Positions 1 to 5,138 of a stretch of DNA of 9,222 bases are shown in pieces. The notes below the pieces were generated by a model. That model saw only the letters and a program-made list of their open reading frames with translations, did no database searches and was not told the origin of the DNA. The position numbers and the translations under genes are program-made. Positions within the stretch are counted from its first letter, which is position 1. The number at the start of each line of letters is the position of its first letter. The stretch lies in contig DASZPV010000119.1 in the NCBI GenBank assembly GCA_035549875.1, positions 1 through 9,222 of the forward strand. Reading direction: 5' to 3'. This DNA comes from JAKFWI01 sp035549875 (GTDB lineage: Bacteria > Pseudomonadota > Alphaproteobacteria > Caulobacterales > Aquidulcibacteraceae).

Positions 1-297
1 CCCCACGCGCGTCCAATGTTCGGGATCGGCTTTGTCGCCCACGAACACGGCGACGCCCGCCGATGAATTTAACTGCGCCTCGTATTTCTTGTTTTCCGCC
101 TGCGGCTTGAACGCCATATCGAACATCGGCGCTCCGAGGAAATCAGGCAGAGTGGGGCTGCCGCTGGTCGCAGCGTAAAGCCCGTCGCCGCGGGTCAGCG
201 CTGTATGCGGATTGAACCTTATCCATTGCTTCAACTCCGCCACGAATTTCGCATCGGCCATCTGCACGCTGTTTCCGGCGCAGTCGAAGCAGTCATT
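1..297 (-). pseudogene. Acg-family (nitroreductase-like) internal fragment, N-terminally truncated
   Basis: The minus frame from about 297 down to base 1 reads AGNSVQMADAKFVAELKQW, then WIRFN, GDGLYAATSG, an F-LGAPMF stretch, ENKKYEAQL, SSAGVAVFVGDK and EHWTRVG. This order of motifs is what I recall from the middle third of Acg-type, FMN-binding nitroreductase-like proteins of roughly 330-380 residues. Upstream of this point the frame (HSAAAAVGNDCFDC) shows no family resemblance, and by base 332 it runs into the Excalibur gene in another frame. The N-terminal part is therefore missing and the C-terminal part lies outside the window. The first in-frame start-like codons are GTG (267-265) and ATG (261-259); neither would give a complete flavin domain. 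I read it as a 5'-deleted remnant. The family call rests on memory of conserved motifs, and a short functional protein cannot be excluded. Confidence 0.55.
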
Positions 298-331
298 TCC
301 GACGGCCGCCGCCGCGCTATGCGGGCGCCGC

Positions 332-691
332 TTAAAAAATATCGAACAATCCCGGCTCGCAGGCCAGGCCGTTGTGGTCGCGGTCCAGGCGCTCGGTGTA
401 GAAGCCGGTGCCGCGCGCCATCGGCGCGATACGCGCCGCACGCGCCTCATCGCAATTTTTCGGAATGCCGATAATCCGTTCGTCCGTGCCGAGCACGAGC
501 GCGGGCCGCGCCTTGGGCATGTTGGCGAACAGAGCCGCGACGAAGAAGCTTGTGCCAAGCAGAATGCCGCCGGCGCCGGCCAGGATAAGCGCCTTGACCG
601 TTGTCGGGCGCGGCCCGAACAGGCGAGTGCCCTCGAACTGGGCCCTGAGTTGGCGCGGCTTGATCGCGCTGGATGTGCCTTGCTGCATCAT
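332..691 (-). CDS. Membrane-anchored Excalibur calcium-binding domain protein
   Basis: The protein is 119 residues from the double ATG at 691/688. One hydrophobic helix (about residues 32-55, ALILAGAGGILLGTSFF) follows a basic N-terminus (KPRQLR, GPRP). An Excalibur domain ends the protein (about 79-113): Cys80, then D103-R-D-H-N-G-L-A-C111-E112, the family's DxDxDGxxCE signature with Asn in place of one Asp. Excalibur is a small extracytoplasmic domain with an EF-hand-like calcium loop braced by two cysteines, so an inner-membrane protein facing the periplasm is inferred. An upstream TTG at 727 would add 12 residues, but the ATGs sit just after GCGAGG and look more natural. It lies 43 bases downstream of the KTSC gene on the same strand and may be cotranscribed. 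Ligand and process are unknown. Confidence 0.75.
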   Translation of the reverse strand: MMQQGTSSAIKPRQLRAQFEGTRLFGPRPTTVKALILAGAGGILLGTSFFVAALFANMPKARPALVLGTDERIIGIPKNCDEARAARIAPMARGTGFYTERLDRDHNGLACEPGLFDIF

Positions 692-734
692 GCCTCGCGA
701 GACGCAAACTTCGTGCCTGAGGCGCAAATTAACT

Positions 735-932
735 TTATCGCTTGAACGAAAAACAATCGCGAATTTGCAAATTGTAGAACGCGCCCTTGCTCTCGGCCGC
801 CATCAACGCGTCGTAAATCGCCGCCGGCACGTCTTCGTAAACGTAAACGCCGGCCGGCAGCCGCACGGTTAATTCGCGCGTCAGCGCGTCATAACGCACA
901 TATTGGATCGCGGAAGATTTCACCGCCGGCAT
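735..932 (-). CDS. KTSC domain protein
   Basis: This small protein of 65 residues from ATG at 932 is almost entirely a KTSC domain. It starts MPAVKSSAIQYVRYD, continues with a strand ending in GVYVYEDVP, then AAIYDALMAAESKGAFYN, and ends near IRDCF. KTSC is a short fold first noticed at the C-terminus of some lysyl-tRNA synthetases and common as a stand-alone protein of unknown function. A TTG at 968 would extend it by 12 residues (MKPPAARAYQQA) and overlap the hlyIII stop. I prefer ATG 932 because stand-alone KTSC proteins usually begin right at the V-SSAI strand and AGCAGG lies just upstream. It is 32 bases downstream of hlyIII on the same strand. Confidence 0.75.
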   Translation of the reverse strand: MPAVKSSAIQYVRYDALTRELTVRLPAGVYVYEDVPAAIYDALMAAESKGAFYNLQIRDCFSFKR

Positions 933-964
933 GGCCTGCTGATACGCCCGCGCAGCAGGCGGCT

Positions 965-1651
965 TCAAGCCCCGCTTAGGACGACGCCGGTTAGGATCGC
1001 CGCATAATGCAGGCCGGCGCCGATCACCACGATGCCGTGCCAGATCGCGCGGCGGTAGGGCAGCTTCTGGTTCAGATAGATCAGCACGCCGGCGCTATAG
1101 GTCACGCCGCCCGCGGCCATCAGCAGCAGGACGGACATCGCCAGGCCCCTCGCCGCCGGCAGCATCGCCAGCACCGCCGCCCACGCGAACGCAACATAGA
1201 TCAGGCACCAGGCCGCGTCGGAAACGCGCGGCCAGACCACCTTGCCGACCGCCCCGGCCAGCGCGCCGGCCCAGACCGCCGCCGTCATCGTATGCGCAAG
1301 GCTTTCCGGCAGCAGCTTCATGGTAAATGGCGTCAGCGAGCCGGCGATCATCAGGAAGATCGCGCCCTCATCCAGCCGGCGCAAAACCCGCCGCGCCGGG
1401 CTGGGGCGCGCGAGATTATAGACCGCCGAGCACGCCAGCATCGCCATCAGGCACACGGCATAAAGCGCAACGCCAGTTGCGAGCGGCACGCCGCCGCGCG
1501 CCAGCGCAACCGAAAACAGCGCGCCCGCCGCCACCGCGCCGCCGATCAGGCCGACGAAATGCACGACCATGTCCGCGCGCCGCTCGGCGCGGCTCGGGTA
1601 ATGCTCGGCCAGCTCGTTTTCGTCGGCGATGAACAGATCTGCGAACGCCAT
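965..1651 (-). CDS. Hemolysin III / PAQR family membrane protein
   Basis: The protein is 228 residues, the usual size for the hemolysin III (YqfA/PAQR) family, with about seven hydrophobic segments. Family landmarks are visible in order: an N-terminal E23-R-R-A-D27-M-V-V-H31 before the first helix, RRLDEGAIFLMIAGSLTPF in the middle, and W204-H-G-I-V-V-I-G-A-G-L-H215 near the end. The conserved Asp/His residues match the predicted metal site of PAQR proteins, which are related to adiponectin receptors and thought to act as hydrolases, possibly ceramidase-like; bacterial roles are poorly known. Start choice: ATG 1651 has AGAGGAAG eight bases upstream, while an in-frame TTG at 1672 lies in front of that site. 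It heads the minus-strand group with the KTSC and Excalibur genes. Real haemolysis should not be assumed from the name. Confidence 0.88.
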   Translation of the reverse strand: MAFADLFIADENELAEHYPSRAERRADMVVHFVGLIGGAVAAGALFSVALARGGVPLATGVALYAVCLMAMLACSAVYNLARPSPARRVLRRLDEGAIFLMIAGSLTPFTMKLLPESLAHTMTAAVWAGALAGAVGKVVWPRVSDAAWCLIYVAFAWAAVLAMLPAARGLAMSVLLLMAAGGVTYSAGVLIYLNQKLPYRRAIWHGIVVIGAGLHYAAILTGVVLSGA

Positions 1652-1832
1652 GCAAGACTTCCTCTGACCCAATATAGGCGCAGAAGCGGCGGCTGGTTCC
1701 GCCGTTGAAAAAAGGATGTGCGGCGTTGCACGCGTGCTACGGTTTCGTGCAATGCGGGCGATTTTCGCCGCAAAGCAGGCGCCTTCGCTTCATTTGCAAT
1801 TCATGCAAGAGTGAAACAAACGGGAGGATCGC
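1652..1832. promoter_or_regulatory. Divergent control region with inverted repeats
   Basis: This 181-base gap separates the divergent hlyIII-type and MAPEG genes. It holds a perfect 6-bp stem CGGCGG-CTGGTT-CCGCCG (1687-1704), a 7-bp inverted repeat TTGCACG/CGTGCAA (1726-1732, 1746-1752) whose left half belongs to the 10-base palindrome GCACGCGTGC (1728-1737), and a 5-bp repeat TTGCA/TGCAA (1794-1798, 1804-1808). AATATA at 1671-1676 could be a minus-strand -10 (TATATT) for the hlyIII-type gene, but I see no good -35. Operator function is inferred from the arrangement only. Confidence 0.35.
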
Positions 1833-2243
1833 GTGAACCAGTCGCATCAACAGATCGTGCTCGTCTCTGTCCTGGCGCTGATCGTGTATTTATGGACGGG
1901 CGCGCGCGTCGCCGGCGCGCGGCGGAAATATGGAATCCACGCGCCCGCGGTCACCGGCAATCCGGAATTCGAGCGTTACGTCCGCGTACAGATGAACACG
2001 CTGGAATGGCTGCCGGTATTCCTGGCTTCGCTCTGGATGGCCTCGCTCTACTGGGCGCAGACGGTGGTCGCGGTGTTGGGCGTGCTCTGGCCGCTTGCCC
2101 GCATCTACTACGCCGTCTCCTACGTGAAGGACCCGGCCTCGCGCGGGCCCGGCTTCGGGCTGCAGGCGCTATCGGCCATTTTGCTAATGGGGATCGCGGC
2201 GATCGGCGCGGTGCAGGCGATGATCGCCACCGGCGGCGTTTGA
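1833..2243 (+). CDS. MAPEG family membrane protein
   Basis: The protein is 136 residues from a GTG start with a strong GGGAGGA seven bases upstream. The core signature of MAPEG proteins (microsomal glutathione transferase / FLAP / LTC4 synthase family) covers residues 42-63: GNPEFERYVRVQMNTLEW followed by LPVF. It has four hydrophobic stretches (about 7-25, 60-75, 77-95 and 112-131), as expected for the four-helix fold, with a basic loop RVAGARRKYG after the first helix. Eukaryotic relatives use glutathione for conjugation or peroxide reduction; bacterial members are mostly untested, so a detoxifying role at the inner membrane is inference. It is monocistronic here: a hairpin-T terminator begins inside its last codons and a separate gene follows after a gap. 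Confidence 0.88.
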   Translation: MNQSHQQIVLVSVLALIVYLWTGARVAGARRKYGIHAPAVTGNPEFERYVRVQMNTLEWLPVFLASLWMASLYWAQTVVAVLGVLWPLARIYYAVSYVKDPASRGPGFGLQALSAILLMGIAAIGAVQAMIATGGV

Positions 2244-2254
2244 GCGCCGCTTTT
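2233..2254 (+). terminator. Intrinsic terminator overlapping the MAPEG stop codon
   Basis: GCGGCG (2233-2238), loop TTTGAG (2239-2244), CGCCGC (2245-2250) and then TTTT (2251-2254) form a perfect 6-bp all-GC stem with a short T run. The loop contains the TGA stop (2241-2243) of the MAPEG gene. The T run is short, so efficiency is uncertain. Confidence 0.6.
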
Positions 2255-2490
2255 CAGAGCGTCCGGGCTGAACAGGCGCCGCGCAAACAGGCGCAATTGC
2301 AGCGCGCGAAAACGGCGAGAAATTCGCTTGCGCGTAAGCCCTTGATTTCATTGGGCGGCGCTTTGGCGGCAGCATGCGCCAATTGCTGCTAACAATTTGA
2401 TTTTGTTGACATTAATCAGAAACCGGCGAGCCTTCTAAAGCGTTGGCCAAATCAGTCAAGGTCCAAACGCGAGAAGGAGCGTCAAATTTG
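2255..2490. other. Intergenic region upstream of usg; no gene seen
   Basis: No reading frame here has coding character. It holds a 9-bp direct repeat AACAGGCGC (2271-2279 and 2286-2294), an inverted repeat GCAGCA/TGCTGC (2369-2374, 2384-2389) and AATTG/CAATT (2381-2385, 2393-2397). A perfect -35-like TTGACA lies at 2406-2411, but no convincing -10 follows at 16-18 bases. The ribosome binding site of usg is at 2474-2479. Confidence 0.4.
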
Positions 2491-2751
2491 ATGACCGATA
2501 TGGAGTTGCAGATGCGGGGCTGGCGGCTCACCACCGCCGAAGTGCTCTATTACATGCCCGACCATCCGAAGCTGATCCAAAGCTTCGTCTGGCAAACGCT
2601 GGATTTGGCGCCGGCCTACCCGCGGATCACCCGGTTCCTCGATTTCTGGAAGCGCGAGATCGAAGCGGTGATCCATTCGGTGAGCATTGGCGCCGGCGAG
2701 CAAATCGCGCCGGCCCGCGTGCAGGTCGGCCGGACGTTCGCTTATAATTGA
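2491..2751 (+). CDS. usg: usg family protein
   Basis: The protein is 86 residues and carries the full usg signature: RLTTAEVLYYMPDHPKLIQ, then WQ, LDLAPAYPRITRFLDFWKRE and a closing IHSV. Usg is a small, soluble, conserved protein typical of alphaproteobacteria, often found near trpF/trpB; its function is unknown. No trp gene is visible here. ATG 2491 lies 11 bases after AAGGAG (2474-2479), and the adjacent in-frame TTG at 2488 lies eight bases after it, so the TTG could be the true start. A farther TTG at 2443 is before the Shine-Dalgarno sequence and is rejected. It converges with the four-cysteine protein gene, with 13 bases between stops and no clear hairpin. Confidence 0.88.
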   Translation: MTDMELQMRGWRLTTAEVLYYMPDHPKLIQSFVWQTLDLAPAYPRITRFLDFWKREIEAVIHSVSIGAGEQIAPARVQVGRTFAYN

Positions 2752-2764
2752 GCCTCGCTGAACC

Positions 2765-3157
2765 TCACTTGGTCCCGGGCGCCAGGGGTTTGCACACCTG
2801 CTTCACGATGGCGCGGTTGGCCTTGATCGTATCGTAGGCGGTCTGCAGGTCGGTGACGGTCATGCCGCTGGCCGAGGCCAGTTGGACCAGGCCGGCCATG
2901 GCGGCGAACTGGTTCTTCTGGTCAAGCAGCGGCTCGACCTGCGGGACGAGCTTGAACGCCTTGGGATCCAATTGGGCGTAGGCCAGGCCGACGCCGCAAG
3001 CGCACACACGCGAATCCTCGCCCTTCTTCACGCAGCCGGACTGAATCGCCTTGGCGGCGTTGATCATGTCCGCGGGAACGGCCTGTTGGGCGCCCGCGCC
3101 CGCCAAACCCGTCATCATGAACGCCGCGGCAACCAGGGCCGTCTTCACAGATCGCAT
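2765..3157 (-). CDS. Small secreted four-cysteine protein
   Basis: I do not recognise a named family. The protein is 130 residues from ATG 3157, with AGGAG eight bases upstream. Residues 1-23 are a clear signal peptide (RSVK, hydrophobic ALVAAAFMMTGLAG, cleavage likely after AGA before QQAVP). The mature part has exactly four cysteines: Cys42, Cys52 and Cys54 in a C-x9-C-x-C cluster, and Cys122 near the end, which suggests two disulfides in the periplasm. The rest looks helical (DPKAFKLVPQVEPLLDQ, TDLQTAYDTIKANRAIV). A longer frame from 3310 exists but has poor coding character before the Shine-Dalgarno sequence. It is transcribed away from the lipoprotein gene across a 97-base gap. Confidence 0.72.
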   Translation of the reverse strand: MRSVKTALVAAAFMMTGLAGAGAQQAVPADMINAAKAIQSGCVKKGEDSRVCACGVGLAYAQLDPKAFKLVPQVEPLLDQKNQFAAMAGLVQLASASGMTVTDLQTAYDTIKANRAIVKQVCKPLAPGTK

Positions 3158-3213
3158 CGAAACGCTCCTAAAATAACCATCTCGCCCCTCGAAACCGTTC
3201 TGTCCTTCGGCCA

Positions 3214-3219
3214 TATAAT
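3214..3219 (+). promoter_or_regulatory. Candidate -10 box for the lipoprotein gene
   Basis: TATAAT is a perfect sigma-70 -10 hexamer in the gap between the two divergent genes, 35 bases before the lipoprotein ATG at 3255. At the right distance upstream there is only GAAACC (3191-3196), a poor -35, so this is a tentative call. Confidence 0.4.
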
Positions 3220-3254
3220 GGTAGCTCGCGAGGGACAGCGGCAGGAGTATGACC

Positions 3255-3788
3255 ATGAAGGCTTTGCAAGCCTTGGCGATGGCGCTGGCGCTCGCTTCCT
3301 GCGCCACCACACCGCCTTACCAACCCGCCTCGTCCAATTCCGGATACGGCTATAGCGACCAGCGCCTGGAACAAAACCGTTTTCGCGTCTCCTTCAACGG
3401 CGATTCGATGACAGAGCGCGATCAGGTTGAGGATTTTCTCCTTTACCGGTCCGCCGAGCTGACGCTGCAAAACGGCTATGACTATTTCGTCATCGCCGAT
3501 CGCGGCACGGATACGAAACGCCAGTACGACAGTTACGGCTCGCCGTTCCGGGCCTACATGTTCCCGCGGTACTATTATTCGCCGCGCTTCGGCTGGCTGC
3601 CCTATTACGATCCGTTCTGGGAGGAGCCCTCGCATATCCGCGAAGTCACCCGCTATCGCGCCAGCGCCGAGATCGCCATGTACAAGGGCCAGAAGCCGGC
3701 GAGCGACGCCCACGCCTTCGACGCCCGCGACGTTCAGCAAAACCTGGCTGGCCGCGTGATGCCGCCGCCGCCCGCCCCGCGCAGTTAG
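3255..3788 (+). CDS. CC0125/CC1285-type lipoprotein
   Basis: The lipoprotein is 177 residues. The signal peptide MKALQALAMALALASC ends in a good lipobox (L-A-S-C16), so Cys16 should be lipidated and the protein tethered to the cell envelope. The body fits the alphaproteobacterial CC0125/CC1285 family as I recall it: GYGYSDQRLEQNRFRVSFNG, an R-D-Q-V-E-D-FLLYRSAELTL helix, then NGYDYFVI. An aromatic segment rich in Tyr, Phe and Trp (about 92-122) and a Pro-rich tail follow. Function is unknown. Start choice: ATG 3249 lies one base after AGGAG (3243-3247), too close, while ATG 3255 is seven bases away and gives a cleaner signal peptide. Its TAG stop overlaps the opposing methyltransferase stop. 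Confidence 0.82.
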   Translation: MKALQALAMALALASCATTPPYQPASSNSGYGYSDQRLEQNRFRVSFNGDSMTERDQVEDFLLYRSAELTLQNGYDYFVIADRGTDTKRQYDSYGSPFRAYMFPRYYYSPRFGWLPYYDPFWEEPSHIREVTRYRASAEIAMYKGQKPASDAHAFDARDVQQNLAGRVMPPPPAPRS

Positions 3789-4354
3789 CGCAGGAACGGA
3801 ACCAGCATCGGCGTGCGGCGCGCGTATTCATCATACGCCGCGGCGCCAAGTTCTGCGCGCAGGAAGCGCTCCTCCAGCCGCGCCTTCATCCAGAGGCCGA
3901 GCGTGACGATCGCAGCGCCGATCAGCGCTTCCAGCCTGCCGATCGCGGCGACGGTCGCGAATATCGAGAACAGGACGCCGGTGTAGATCGGATGGCGCGT
4001 CAACGCGTAGGGCCCGGTATCGACGATCCGGTGCCCCTCCTTGCGCGCAACGTGGCCTGACCAGAGCTTGCCCAGCGCCAGCCGCGCCCACCAGGTAAAC
4101 ACGATGCCCGCCAGCACCAGCGCCGCCATCGCCCAGCCGCCGGCGACGCCGACATCCCAAAGCTGCGGATCGAACCGCCAGCGCCGCTGCCCGCTCAGCA
4201 CCACCACAAATATGCCCACGCCCTGCACCAGGAGATAGCCCAGCTCCTGCCGCAGCCCGGCCCGCTTGGCAGACCGATCCGCCCAAGCCGCCGCAATCAT
4301 CCAGCTCACCAGCCAGACGCCCCAAATCCATGCGATGGCTAAACCCGGACGCAT
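3785..4354 (-). CDS. Isoprenylcysteine carboxyl methyltransferase-like membrane protein
   Basis: The protein is 189 residues with about five hydrophobic segments. The C-terminal half has the membrane methyltransferase signature of the ICMT/PEMT superfamily: SGHVARKEGHRIVDTGPYAL followed by TRHPIYTG (residues 99-126), then a helix and L-E161-E162-RFL, G-AAYDEYARR and a final P-MLVPFLR. In ICMT the GxxxxxGPY-RHP-Y and EE elements bind S-adenosylmethionine. Bacterial members methylate lipids, small molecules or unknown substrates, since protein prenylation is not expected here, so the substrate is unassigned. ATG 4354 has GGGAGGAG six bases upstream. It is divergent from the RNA methyltransferase gene and converges on the lipoprotein gene with a four-base overlap of stop codons. 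Confidence 0.82.
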   Translation of the reverse strand: MRPGLAIAWIWGVWLVSWMIAAAWADRSAKRAGLRQELGYLLVQGVGIFVVVLSGQRRWRFDPQLWDVGVAGGWAMAALVLAGIVFTWWARLALGKLWSGHVARKEGHRIVDTGPYALTRHPIYTGVLFSIFATVAAIGRLEALIGAAIVTLGLWMKARLEERFLRAELGAAAYDEYARRTPMLVPFLR

Positions 4355-4380
4355 TTGGACTCCTCCCGTGACGCAATCAT

Positions 4381-4409
4381 TTTACGCCGCGCCCGCCGCT
4401 TCTTATAGA
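4381..4409 (+). promoter_or_regulatory. Candidate promoter for the RNA methyltransferase gene
   Basis: TTTACG (4381-4386), a 17-base spacer and TATAGA (4404-4409) form a plausible sigma-70 promoter 25 bases before the ATG at 4435. Each hexamer matches the E. coli consensus at four of six positions. Confidence 0.35.
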
Positions 4410-4434
4410 GCCCGGTCAGCAAGGATCGCAGTTC

Positions 4435-4947
4435 ATGGCGCGCGGTTATTTCGGCATTGGCGTGGAGGAGATTTCCAAGCCGATGAATCTTGGCGCGCTG
4501 ATGCGTACGACGCAGGCGTTCGGCGGCTGCTTTTTCTTCACGATCAACTCCACCGTTTCCATGAAAGCCGCGCGCCATGCCGATACGTCCGGCGCGCAGA
4601 AGAACATGCCGCTCTACGAATTTCCCAGCGCGGAGGAATTGATGCTGCCGAAGGGCTGCGCGCTGGTCGGCGTGGAACTGCTCGACGACGCGGTCGATTT
4701 GCCCGCCTTCCGCCACCCGCACGCCGCCGCCTATGTGCTCGGCCGCGAACGCGGCAGCCTTTCGCCCGCGCTGCTGAAACGCTGCGTTCACGTCGTGAAA
4801 ATCCCGACGCGCTTTTGCATCAACGTCGGCCTTGCGGGCGCACTTGTGATGTATGACCGCGCCCTCTCCGTCGGCGGCTATCCTGCACGGCCGATCATGC
4901 CAGGCGGCAATGTGCCGGCGTTGGCAAGCGTGAAAGCGAAGAAATAA
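4435..4947 (+). CDS. SpoU/TrmH-family RNA 2'-O-methyltransferase
   Basis: The protein is 170 residues, the size of a bare SPOUT catalytic domain without the N-terminal RNA-binding extension of TrmH or RlmB. The three SpoU motifs are in place: motif 1 N18-LGALMR24-TTQAFG, motif 2 YVLGRERGSLSPAL (100-113), and motif 3 IPTRFCINVGLAGALVMYDR (123-142). These build the trefoil-knot S-adenosylmethionine site; Arg24 of motif 1 is the usual catalytic residue and is present. Motif 3 has C-I-N where most family members have S-L-N. The enzyme probably methylates a ribose in tRNA or rRNA, but the exact site cannot be told from sequence. ATG 4435 lies nine bases after AAGGA. Downstream are only weak stems without T runs. 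Confidence 0.85.
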   Translation: MARGYFGIGVEEISKPMNLGALMRTTQAFGGCFFFTINSTVSMKAARHADTSGAQKNMPLYEFPSAEELMLPKGCALVGVELLDDAVDLPAFRHPHAAAYVLGRERGSLSPALLKRCVHVVKIPTRFCINVGLAGALVMYDRALSVGGYPARPIMPGGNVPALASVKAKK

Positions 4948-5138
4948 ACGGTCTGGCGGATGACGCCAATACAAGTGACCGCCGTCACACAAGGCGCGCA
5001 CGAACCAGATTACCCGTTTCTAGAGTGCAGGCCCGGCGCCTACTCGCAGGGGCGCCATCTGCAGTCGCCGCCACATATCTGCCTTGGCCTCGTCCAAGGA
5101 GACCGGTCCGAAGCGCGCGTTGACGATGGGAGAGCGTC
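4948..5138. other. Leader region of the membrane/vWA-like operon; no gene seen
   Basis: No coding frame stands out in these 191 bases. Small stems are TGGCG/CGCCA (4954-4958, 4964-4968) and GTGAC/GTCAC (4975-4979, 4984-4988), just after the RNA methyltransferase stop. A perfect 6-bp stem CCTTGG-CCTCGT-CCAAGG lies at 5082-5099, about 40 bases before the proposed ATT start. GGGAGAG at 5128-5134 is the likely ribosome binding site. I could not find a convincing promoter. Confidence 0.4.

Noticed and set aside
1695..1700. GGAAC general-stress (EcfG-type) -35 upstream of the hlyIII-type gene, minus strand
   Set aside because: No CGTT-like -10 occurs 16-17 bases downstream.
1007..1708. 233-residue plus-strand open frame
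   Set aside because: It is antisense to the hemolysin III-type gene, is rich in Arg/His/Gln and has no recognisable domain; the opposite strand has clear family motifs.
2406..2411. TTGACA as a full promoter for usg
   Set aside because: No acceptable -10 at 16-18 bases; the nearest candidate (TTCTAA, 2433-2438) is 21 bases away.
3168..3740. 190-residue minus-strand open frame
   Set aside because: It is antisense to the lipoprotein gene, which has a lipobox and family motifs; the frame has no motif and no ribosome binding site that I can see.
4339..5001. 220-residue minus-strand open frame
   Set aside because: It is antisense to the SpoU-type methyltransferase, whose three motifs are intact; a GC-rich shadow frame.
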